This document shows, piece by piece, positions 7,847 through 14,568 of a stretch of 15,999 bases of DNA. Origin of the DNA: JBFEUI01 sp041547565. GTDB taxonomy: Bacteria > Pseudomonadota > Gammaproteobacteria > Thiohalomonadales > Thiohalomonadaceae. Within the stretch, counting starts at the first letter, position 1. Every line of letters starts with the position of its first letter. The stretch covers positions 1-15,999 of the forward strand of contig JBFEUI010000060.1 of the NCBI GenBank assembly GCA_041547565.1, read 5' to 3'. Below the pieces are notes generated by a model. That model was given only the letters and a program-made list of their open reading frames with translations, made no database searches and had not been told where the DNA came from. The position numbers and the translations under genes were made by a program.

Positions 7847-8066
7847 GGCAAGTCCTCCTGTTGCGGGTACCTGTCAGTACCGGACGATGTTGTTACCCGG
7901 CGTGGCCGGGCAGGTTTCGGGGTGGTGCCGAGAATCTTGGGTGTGCGCAGGGGGAGTAAGTTGTTGCATAAAGCGTGTTATGACATTTATCAAAGTGCTT
8001 TTGTCGACACCCTTCAACAGTCTAGCCGATAAACGGCAAATGTGAATCGGGCTGTATAATGGGGCC
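7847..8066. promoter_or_regulatory. Divergent intergenic region with short inverted repeats
   Basis: This 220-base stretch separates two divergent genes and should hold both promoters. A perfect 5-bp inverted repeat (GGTAC/GTACC, 7866-7881) and a perfect 6-bp one (CCCGGC/GCCGGG, 7896-7910) would lie in the leader of the minus-strand gene. On the minus strand, TTGATA at 7993-7988 followed after 17 bases by TATGCA is a weak promoter candidate. I see no coding frame. Confidence 0.35.
8055..8060 (+). promoter_or_regulatory. Consensus -10 box six bases before the hrpB ATG
   Basis: A perfect TATAAT ends 6 bases before the ATG at 8067. A start site 7 bases downstream of the box would be the A of the ATG itself, giving a leaderless mRNA. 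There is no good -35 at 16-18 bases, and GGGGCC just before the ATG is too close for a ribosome site. Confidence 0.35.
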
Positions 8067-10589
8067 ATGTCGCAGCTACCCATTGATGAAGCCCTGCCGG
8101 CGCTGAAACAGGCCCTGAATGCCCATTCCCGTGTGGTGCTGCAGGCTCCGCCGGGGGCCGGAAAAACCACACGCATCCCGCTGGCATTGCTCGATGAACC
8201 ATGGCTGGCCGGCCAATCGATACTGATGCTCGAGCCGCGGCGGCTGGCGGCACGTTCTGCCGCCGGCTATATGGCACAGGTGCTGGGTGAAGAGCCGGGG
8301 CAGCAGGTCGGCTACCGCATCCGCCTGGAGCGGCGTGTCAGTCGTGCCACCCGCGTCGAGGTGATCACCGAGGGGATCCTGACCCGCCGGTTGCAGGATG
8401 ATCCGATGCTGGAGGGGGTGGGGCTGGTGATCTTCGATGAGTTTCACGAGCGTCACCTCGACAGCGACCTTGCCCTTGCCCTGTGTCTTGATGCGCAGCG
8501 TTCCCTGCGCGACGACCTGCGCCTGCTGGTGATGTCGGCCACCCTGGACGGCAACACCCTTGCCAACACGCTAGCCGCTCCCCTGGTTGAGAGCATGGGG
8601 CGCAGCTACCCGGTCGATATTCATTATCTGCCCCGCGACCCGCAGGGTGCGCTTGCGGCGGTGGCAACGCAGGCTGTCGTGCGTGCCCTGGACGAACAGG
8701 ACGGGGATATGCTGGTGTTCCTGCCCGGTGCCGGTGAGATACGCCAGAGCCTTGAGGCGCTGGGCCGTGAGGCGGCGTGTGAGGCGGTGCTGCTTGTCGG
8801 GCTGTATGGTGATCTGGGCCTGGCGCAGCAGCGCCAGGCGATACTGCCCGACCCCCAGGGCAGGCGCAAGGTGGTACTGGCCACCAACATTGCCGAGACC
8901 AGCCTGACGATTGAGGGGGTCAGTACCGTCATCGACAGCGGCTGGCAACGGGTGCCCCGCTTTGACCCGCGCAGCGGCCTCACCCGCCTGGAGCGGGTGC
9001 GTGTCTCCCAGGCTTCGGCCACACAGCGGGCCGGGCGCGCCGGGCGCCTGGGACCGGGTGTCTGCTATCGCCTGTGGGGCGAAAACACCCAGCGCGGTCT
9101 GGTGCCCTACAATCCGCCGGAGATTGCCACTGCCGATCTGGCGCCGCTGGCACTGGAACTGGCCCTGTGGGGGGTACAGGATGCAGCCGGCCTGACCTGG
9201 ATCGACCCGCCGCCCCCCGGCAGCCTGTCCCAGGCGCGCGAGCTGCTGACTGGGCTGGATGCCATCGATGCAGCGGGCCGTATCACCGCCGAGGGGCGTG
9301 CACTGGCCGAACTGCCGCTGCACCCGCGCCTGGCACACATGGTCCATGCCGGTAAGGCGCTGGGCCATGGCGCACTGGCCTGCGATATTGCCGCGCTGCT
9401 GTCGGAGCGGGATATCTTTGCCGGCCGTGAGGCGCGTTCCCTGTGTGATTTCTCATTGCGGCTGGAGGCGCTTTGGGCGTTTCGCCGCAAGGGCGGGGCG
9501 GCCGCAAGGCGTCTGGGGGCCGAACCGGCGGTGTTGTCACGCCTCGAGCGCTCAGCAAGCCTGTGGCGCAAACGTCTGCGGCTGAGCGAGACAGCCCCGG
9601 AATCATGCCACACCACCACAGGCCTGTTGCTGGCGCTGGCCTATCCGGACCGTATCGCCAGGCTGCGTGACAATACCGGTGAGCGTTACCTGATGAGCGG
9701 GGGGCGGGGTGCGCTGCTCGATGTGCAGTGCGATTTGACCGGGACACGGTGGCTGGTGGCGGCAAGTCTCGATGCGCGGGGGGCCGAGGGGCGCATCCGT
9801 CTGGCGGCGCCGGTCGATTTTGCTGCGCTGCAACAACATCTGCCTCATCTGCTGACCGAGAGCGAGCGCGTCTACTGGGACCGTGACAGTGCCGCGGTAC
9901 TGGCACGCTTTAAGCGGCGGCTGGGGGCGATCGTGCTGGAGAGCCGGCCGCTGGAGCACCCTGAGCCGCAAGCGGTGCAGTGCGCCCTGCTGGAGGGTAT
10001 TCGCCACAGCGGCCTTGCCTGTCTGCCGTGGAACAGGGAAGCGAGTGAACTGCGTGCCCGCATAATGTTCCTGCAGCGCCACTTTCCCGATCAGGGGTGG
10101 CCCGAGCTTGACGACAGCACGCTGCTTGGCGGACTGGAGCAGTGGTTGGCCCCCTACCTCAGCGGCATGGGGCGACTCAGCGACCTGGGCCGGCTCAGGC
10201 TGGGGGAGATTCTCGCCGCCATGCTCGACTGGGAGGCTCGGCAGCGGCTGGAGGAGGGGGCACCCGCTACGATTCAGGTGCCGAGCGGCAACCGGCGGCA
10301 TATCGACTACGGTGACGAGCAGGGACCCGTGTTGGCGGTGAAGCTGCAGGAGCTGTTCGGTCTGGAACAGACACCCACTGTGGCGTGGGGCAAGGTCCCG
10401 CTCACCCTGCACCTGCTGTCGCCGGCACGCCGACCGATACAGGTGACGCGTGATTTGAAGAGTTTCTGGCAGCGTACCTACCCCGAGGTCAAAAAGGAGC
10501 TCAAGGGGCGCTACCCCAAGCATCCCTGGCCCGACGATCCGTTTAGCGCCCAACCGACAGCAGGTACGAAACGCCGCCCCAGAGACTAG
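8067..10589 (+). CDS. hrpB: ATP-dependent helicase HrpB
   Basis: This is an 840-residue DExH-box helicase, close to the usual HrpB length (about 810-840). The motifs are Walker A APPGAGKTT (27-35), DEFH (124-127), SAT (157-159), TNIAETSLT (273-281) and QRAGRAGR (320-327), followed by the helicase-associated domain. The C-terminal signature of the HrpB branch is visible as RPIQVTRDLKSFW and YPEVKKELKGRYPKHPWPDDP-type residues near 790-825. This separates it from HrpA, which is much longer. It is thought to act on RNA, but its physiological target is not settled. The ATG at 8067 has no Shine-Dalgarno site but has a TATAAT just upstream. The stop lies 9 bases before the antiporter gene, so the two could share a transcript. 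Confidence 0.96.
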   Translation: MSQLPIDEALPALKQALNAHSRVVLQAPPGAGKTTRIPLALLDEPWLAGQSILMLEPRRLAARSAAGYMAQVLGEEPGQQVGYRIRLERRVSRATRVEVITEGILTRRLQDDPMLEGVGLVIFDEFHERHLDSDLALALCLDAQRSLRDDLRLLVMSATLDGNTLANTLAAPLVESMGRSYPVDIHYLPRDPQGALAAVATQAVVRALDEQDGDMLVFLPGAGEIRQSLEALGREAACEAVLLVGLYGDLGLAQQRQAILPDPQGRRKVVLATNIAETSLTIEGVSTVIDSGWQRVPRFDPRSGLTRLERVRVSQASATQRAGRAGRLGPGVCYRLWGENTQRGLVPYNPPEIATADLAPLALELALWGVQDAAGLTWIDPPPPGSLSQARELLTGLDAIDAAGRITAEGRALAELPLHPRLAHMVHAGKALGHGALACDIAALLSERDIFAGREARSLCDFSLRLEALWAFRRKGGAAARRLGAEPAVLSRLERSASLWRKRLRLSETAPESCHTTTGLLLALAYPDRIARLRDNTGERYLMSGGRGALLDVQCDLTGTRWLVAASLDARGAEGRIRLAAPVDFAALQQHLPHLLTESERVYWDRDSAAVLARFKRRLGAIVLESRPLEHPEPQAVQCALLEGIRHSGLACLPWNREASELRARIMFLQRHFPDQGWPELDDSTLLGGLEQWLAPYLSGMGRLSDLGRLRLGEILAAMLDWEARQRLEEGAPATIQVPSGNRRHIDYGDEQGPVLAVKLQELFGLEQTPTVAWGKVPLTLHLLSPARRPIQVTRDLKSFWQRTYPEVKKELKGRYPKHPWPDDPFSAQPTAGTKRRPRD

Positions 10590-10592
10590 AAT
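10587..10592 (+). promoter_or_regulatory. -10-like box six bases before the antiporter ATG
   Basis: TAGAAT (five of six to consensus) overlaps the hrpB stop codon and ends 6 bases before the ATG at 10599, the same spacing as at hrpB. The -35 region is poor. This may be chance; it would give a leaderless transcript. Confidence 0.22.
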
Positions 10593-10598
10593 CTGGGT

Positions 10599-12029
10599 AT
10601 GCAACGCGCAATCGCACTATTGCTGTGCCTGTCTCTGCCGGCAGGGGTTTATGCCATGTCGCTGGATCGACTGCACACCGATCCCATCGCTCCGGTGATT
10701 CTGGGTGTCACCCTGATCCTGTTTGTTGCGGTGCTGGGACGCTATGCGGCCCGGCGCTGCTGTCAGCCCTCGGTACTGGGTGAACTGCTGATGGGGGTGA
10801 TCATCGGCAATCTGGCCTACCTGTTCGGTTTTGATTTTATTGAGGTGCTGCGCGAGGGGCCGGTGGTGTTTGAGTTGCTGGAGCATGCCCTGGCCTCCCA
10901 GCCGTTGCCGGAAGCGGCTATTGAGGTATTCGGAGCCGCCGATGCGGCGCGTATCCTCGCCATTTTGCAGAGTCCGAACGGCATCGAGTACCTGCAGGTG
11001 GCCCACGTGGTGGATGTCTTCTCCCGCTATGGGGTGATCTTCCTTTTGTTTCTGGTGGGGCTGGAGAGCAGTGTTGAGGAGTTGCAGCAGGTCGGGGGTG
11101 ACTCGCTGCGGGTGGCCATTATCGGGATGGCGGTACCCTTTCTGCTCGGTTTTACCGCGGCGCGGGTGCTGATGCCCGAGTTGTCGCTGAATGTCGACCT
11201 GTTCGTCGCCGCCACCCTGGGCGCCACCAGTATCGGCATCACCGCCAGGGTGTTGCAGGATATGGGCGTGACGCGCTCGCGTGAGGCGAGAATTGTGCTG
11301 GGGGCGGCGGTGATGGATGACGTGCTGGGCTTGCTGCTGCTGGCCATCGTCTCCGGGATCGTCGTCTCGGGCGGGGTGGAACTGGATAACATCCTGGTGG
11401 TGGCGGCCCTCTCCAGCCTGTTTATTGTCTCTGCCTTTGTTGTCGGCCCCTATTTTCTCAATTTCACCATCAACATGGTAAGCCACCTGGATGTGATGGA
11501 GGCCAAGCTCTTTATCTCGCTGCTGTTTGTCATGGTGCTGGCCTGGCTGGCCAATCTGGTGGGGCTGGCCACCATCGTGGGCGCCTTTGCCGCGGGGCTG
11601 ATCCTGCACGAGGGCTATTTCCACCACTGGGACGATGCCGAGCACCACCGGCGCACCATCAAGGAACTGGTCGCTCCGATCGAATCGATACTGGTGCCGA
11701 TCTTCTTCGTGTTGATGGGGCTGCAGGTGAAGCTTGAGACCTTTTTTGACCTGCATGTCATCGCCATGGCCATGGGCCTGTTGCTGGCCGCCATCCTCGG
11801 CAAGGTGGTCAGCGGCCTGGGGGTGCTCAACCGGGCCAACCGCATGGCCATTGGCATCGGCATGATGCCCCGTGGCGAGGTGGGTCTCATCTTCGCCTCT
11901 ATCGGCAAGAGCCTGGGCGTGATCAGCGATGAATTGTTCTCCGCCGTGGTGCTGATGGTCATCGTCACCACCCTCATAACACCACCCCTGCTCAAACTGG
12001 CATTACGCGAGGGCACGGTCGATAATTAG
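10599..12029 (+). CDS. CPA2-family cation:proton antiporter
   Basis: This is a 476-residue inner-membrane antiporter of the monovalent cation:proton antiporter-2 (Kef/NapA-like) family, exchanging Na+ or K+ for H+. Visible are QPSVLGELLMGVIIG in the first core helices (56-70), GVIFLLFLVGLE (145-156), the SIGITARVL segment (211-219), the ion-binding Asp pair Asp240-Asp241 in AAVMDDVLGL, and MMPRGEVGLIFASIG near the C-terminus (422-436). The Asp-Asp pair is known in electrogenic members. There is no C-terminal TrkA-N/RCK domain, unlike KefB and KefC. The first 20 residues look like a cleavable signal peptide or extra helix. About 45 residues more than usual lie between helices near 72-140. No clear ribosome site precedes the ATG. 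The family is sure; the ion is not. Confidence 0.93.
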   Translation: MQRAIALLLCLSLPAGVYAMSLDRLHTDPIAPVILGVTLILFVAVLGRYAARRCCQPSVLGELLMGVIIGNLAYLFGFDFIEVLREGPVVFELLEHALASQPLPEAAIEVFGAADAARILAILQSPNGIEYLQVAHVVDVFSRYGVIFLLFLVGLESSVEELQQVGGDSLRVAIIGMAVPFLLGFTAARVLMPELSLNVDLFVAATLGATSIGITARVLQDMGVTRSREARIVLGAAVMDDVLGLLLLAIVSGIVVSGGVELDNILVVAALSSLFIVSAFVVGPYFLNFTINMVSHLDVMEAKLFISLLFVMVLAWLANLVGLATIVGAFAAGLILHEGYFHHWDDAEHHRRTIKELVAPIESILVPIFFVLMGLQVKLETFFDLHVIAMAMGLLLAAILGKVVSGLGVLNRANRMAIGIGMMPRGEVGLIFASIGKSLGVISDELFSAVVLMVIVTTLITPPLLKLALREGTVDN

Positions 12030-12055
12030 GCCAGGTCCGCGATGAAACGACTGAC

Positions 12056-12637
12056 ATGTATACCCCATCCATACCGAACCATCGTCTGACACCGCCGCCG
12101 CAGGGTAGTGGCACCGGTGCTGCAACGGCACGGGCGGAAGAAAAACGTCAGACCGGGGAGAGAGAAGGCACACGCCCTGCCCCGCAGTTACTCACGGAAC
12201 AGAAAAGTCGCGAACTGCATCAACTCAAACAGCGTGACCGGGAGGTGCGTGCCCATGAGGCCGCCCATCTGGCGGTCGGCGCCTCGGTGACCCGCGGCGG
12301 CATGCAGTTTAGCTATGAGCGTGGCCCGGACGGCGTGATGTATGCTGTGGGCGGCGAGGTCTCGCTGGATATTTCCCGGGCGGCGACGCCGGAGCAGACC
12401 CTGCGCAAGGCCGAGACAATTCGACGCGCGGCGCTTGCACCGGCCGACCCCTCGGCACAGGACCGCTCGGTTGCCGCCAAGGCGACGCAAATGGCCGCCA
12501 GGGCGCGGATAGAGATCGCGCAACAGCAGCAGGCCGAGGAGGGGCAGCTTGTCACGGGGGGCTTCAACCTCACCGAGGAGTACCACGAAGAAGACCCCTA
12601 CGCCGCGGCCATGCCCGGTGTGGACGAGTATGCCTGA
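12056..12637 (+). CDS. SprA-related putative metalloprotease (PF12118)
   Basis: This is a 193-residue protein of the SprA-related family, sometimes listed as a putative metalloprotease. The family core is plain: KQRDREVRAHEAAH (58-71) contains an HExxH zinc-type motif (His67, Glu68, His71), followed by a GGMQFSYERGPDG segment (81-93) and GGEVSLDIS (99-107). The first 50 residues are Pro-, Gly- and charge-rich and probably disordered. The tail after about 165 is acidic. No signal peptide or membrane segment is seen, so it is probably cytoplasmic. Activity has not been established for the family as far as I know. It starts 26 bases after the antiporter stop, without a clear ribosome site, and may be co-transcribed with it. 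Confidence 0.85.
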   Translation: MYTPSIPNHRLTPPPQGSGTGAATARAEEKRQTGEREGTRPAPQLLTEQKSRELHQLKQRDREVRAHEAAHLAVGASVTRGGMQFSYERGPDGVMYAVGGEVSLDISRAATPEQTLRKAETIRRAALAPADPSAQDRSVAAKATQMAARARIEIAQQQQAEEGQLVTGGFNLTEEYHEEDPYAAAMPGVDEYA

Positions 12638-12700
12638 ATGCCGCTAATCCCAAGCCGGTGCTCGCTATTGGAATAAATCGCGAATACGCGAGCGTGCCGC

Positions 12701-12772
12701 ATGCCAGACAGCGACTTGCAATCCATGTCCCATGATGATGCTATTAGGGGAAATATTCGGGGGAGAGAATAA
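12701..12772 (+). CDS. Possible 23-residue leader ORF before lemA
   Basis: An ATG at 12701 opens 23 codons ending in a TAA that shares an A with the lemA ATG (TAATG). The product is polar (starts MPDSDLQSMSHDD) and has no recognisable fold. Such an overlap could couple its translation to lemA. The ribosome site is weak (GAG 8 bases upstream). This may be chance in a 134-base gap. Confidence 0.2.
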   Translation: MPDSDLQSMSHDDAIRGNIRGRE

Positions 12773-13344
12773 TGGAGATCGGTTCTTTTATCGTGCTGGG
12801 TATTGTCGTTGTCCTGGTGCTCTATTTCATCATCATCTACAACAATCTGGTGCGCCTGAAACACAATGTCGCCAAGGCGTGGTCGAATATCGATGTGCTG
12901 CTCAAGCAGCGTCATGACGAACTGCCCAAGCTGGTCGAGGTGTGCAAACAGTACATGGGGTACGAGCAGGAGACGCTGGAGAAGGTGATGCAGGCCCGCT
13001 CCGCCGTTGCCGCGGCACGCGAGAAGAGCGACGTCTCGGCACTGGGGCCGGCCGAGACGCAACTTAGACTGGGGTTGGGCAACCTGTTTGCCGTGGCCGA
13101 GGACTATCCCGAGCTGCGTGCCAATGACAACTTCCAGCACCTGCAGCAGCGCATCAGCGGCCTGGAGAACGCCATCGCCGACCGCCGTGAGTTCTATAAC
13201 GAGAGCGTCAATATCAACAACATCCGCATCGAACAGTTCCCCGATGTCATTGTTGCGCGCATGTTCAACTTTACCGATAAGGTCCTGCTCGAGTTCTCCG
13301 AGGAGGAGACGCGTGACGTGGATATCAAATCCCTGTTCTCGTAA
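12772..13344 (+). CDS. lemA: LemA family protein
   Basis: This is a 190-residue membrane-anchored LemA protein. One N-terminal helix (about 5-22) is followed by a long helical domain. The family signature covers YNNLVRLKHNVAKAWSNIDV (23-42), LLKQRHDELPKLVEVCK (43-59), and the later RREFYNESVNINNIRIEQFP (138-157). The N-terminus is probably outside or in the periplasm, with the bundle on the opposite side; the topology is not settled for the family. GGAG at 12762-12765 lies 6 bases before the ATG, so the start is firm. LemA genes are commonly next to membrane proteases or GIDE/TPM-type proteins, and here the next gene, 36 bases on, is GIDE-type. The function is unknown beyond a likely role in envelope homeostasis. 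Confidence 0.93.
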   Translation: MEIGSFIVLGIVVVLVLYFIIIYNNLVRLKHNVAKAWSNIDVLLKQRHDELPKLVEVCKQYMGYEQETLEKVMQARSAVAAAREKSDVSALGPAETQLRLGLGNLFAVAEDYPELRANDNFQHLQQRISGLENAIADRREFYNESVNINNIRIEQFPDVIVARMFNFTDKVLLEFSEEETRDVDIKSLFS

Positions 13345-13380
13345 GCGGGACGGCAAGCGTAAACGTTTTTATCAATCGCA

Positions 13381-14343
13381 ATGTTTGAAAGTCTGATCCC
13401 CGCCGAGTGGGTAATGGGCGTGCGCCAGATGGAGGCGCCGGAGTTCTGGATGGTCGCCCTGTTGCTGCTGGCTTTGACGGGTGCCGCGTTTTACGGCGTG
13501 TTCCGCTTTTTCCATCGTGCCCGCCTGATTGAGGATATTCCCACCTCGAAGATCCGTTCCGCCGCCCAGGGCTATGTCGAACTCGATGGTACCGCGGAGC
13601 TGATGGAAGGCGAGCCGATTGTCGCCCCGCTGACAGGTACCCGCTGCACTTGGTACAGCTACAAGGTGGAGGAGAAGGTCGAGCACTACAGCAGCAAGGG
13701 GCGACGTACCAGCTGGAAGACCATACAGTCGGGTGTCAGCGACGAGCTGTTCCTGATTGTCGATGAGACCGGGGAGTGCGTGATCGACCCGGAAGGGGCG
13801 GAAGTGACGCCCTCAAAGAGCGACACCTGGTACGGCAATAGCCCGGCATGGACCCACGGCCTGCCGGGTAACAGAGGCAATCGCTTTTTTAGCACCGGTC
13901 GTTACCGCTACACCGAAAAGCGCATTCATGTGGCCGATTCGCTCTATGCCATCGGCATGTTTCGCACCGTGGGCGGCTCGCAGGAACTGCCCAATACACG
14001 CGATGATGTGCGCAACCTGCTCAATGTCTGGAAGCGCGACCAGGCTGCCCTGTTAAAACACTTCGACAAGAACGGCGACGGCCATATCGACACGCAGGAG
14101 TGGGAACTGGTGCGTGCCACGGCGCGCAAGGTGGTGTTGAAGGACCAGGCAGAACGCTTTCACCGGCCGGTGCACCACATCATGTCAAGGCCCGACAGTA
14201 GCCGTCAGCCCTACCTCCTTTCCGTTCTGCCGCAACACCAGCTGGTACAGCGGCTGAAACTCTACGCCGGGCTGTCATTGTTCGGCTTTATTGGCATGGG
14301 TGCCATGGCGACATGGATGCTGACGGTGCGACTGGCAGGATGA
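13381..14343 (+). CDS. GIDE-domain membrane protein with EF-hand
   Basis: This is a 320-residue protein with one membrane helix at about 22-42 and another at about 293-316, enclosing a large domain that matches the GIDE family (PF12483, often mislabelled E3 ubiquitin ligase). Support comes from the KIRSAAQGYVELDGTAE segment (57-73), the GEPIVAPLTGTRCTWYSYKVEE block (77-98) and the YRYTEKRIHVADSLYAIG block (175-192). There is no RING finger, so no ubiquitin-ligase activity should be inferred. Residues 229-240 form a canonical 12-residue EF-hand calcium loop (DKNGDGHIDTQE) with acidic or polar residues at positions 1, 3, 5, 9 and 12, flanked by helices. No Shine-Dalgarno site precedes the ATG, and a start at Met12 is possible. 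It probably forms an operon with lemA. Confidence 0.87.
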   Translation: MFESLIPAEWVMGVRQMEAPEFWMVALLLLALTGAAFYGVFRFFHRARLIEDIPTSKIRSAAQGYVELDGTAELMEGEPIVAPLTGTRCTWYSYKVEEKVEHYSSKGRRTSWKTIQSGVSDELFLIVDETGECVIDPEGAEVTPSKSDTWYGNSPAWTHGLPGNRGNRFFSTGRYRYTEKRIHVADSLYAIGMFRTVGGSQELPNTRDDVRNLLNVWKRDQAALLKHFDKNGDGHIDTQEWELVRATARKVVLKDQAERFHRPVHHIMSRPDSSRQPYLLSVLPQHQLVQRLKLYAGLSLFGFIGMGAMATWMLTVRLAG

Positions 14344-14482
14344 ACGGCAGAGGCAGCAGATTCCAGCGTACAGCCAGCGGGCTCACTCCGACCTCAGATA
14401 CACTGTTTTAAGCCCGCAACCTGCTTTGTGCATACGGGACTTTCCCTGCATGCTAGAACGTTCACTTTAGGAAAATATCGTA

Positions 14483-14510
14483 TTACCTGTTTAATGCCTT
14501 CAACTATACT
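14483..14510 (+). promoter_or_regulatory. Candidate promoter for the hemerythrin-GGDEF gene
   Basis: TATACT at 14505-14510 is a good -10 box. TTACCT at 14483-14488, 16 bases upstream, is a weak -35. Transcription would start near 14517, about 50 bases before the ATG. The weak -35 and the palindrome over the -10 fit a regulated promoter. Confidence 0.4.
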
Positions 14511-14515
14511 TGAAG
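14498..14515. repeat. Inverted repeat overlapping the -10 box
   Basis: CTTCAA (14498-14503) and TTGAAG (14510-14515) form a perfect inverted repeat with a 6-base centre containing most of the TATACT box. It has the shape of an operator for a dimeric regulator; which regulator is unknown. Confidence 0.5.
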
Positions 14516-14568
14516 TGTGCAGTTTCAGTTGAAATGCTCGGTAGTTGAGCAACTTACGCAGGCATTTA

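Noticed and set aside
10617..11756. 379-codon open frame on the minus strand opposite the antiporter
   Set aside because: The product is a Gln/His-rich sequence with no domain; it mirrors the codons of the antiporter gene on the other strand.
12661..12692. CTCGC / GCGAG inverted repeat upstream of lemA
   Set aside because: A 5-bp stem with a long loop and no T-run is within chance for this sequence.
13381..14343. Reading the GIDE protein as a ubiquitin ligase
   Set aside because: The family name comes from eukaryotic proteins with a RING finger; no RING cysteine/histidine pattern is present here.
14377..14417. GCGGGCT / AGCCCGC inverted repeat after the GIDE gene, considered as a terminator
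   Set aside because: The arms are only 7 bases, the loop is 27 bases, and no T-run follows the second arm.
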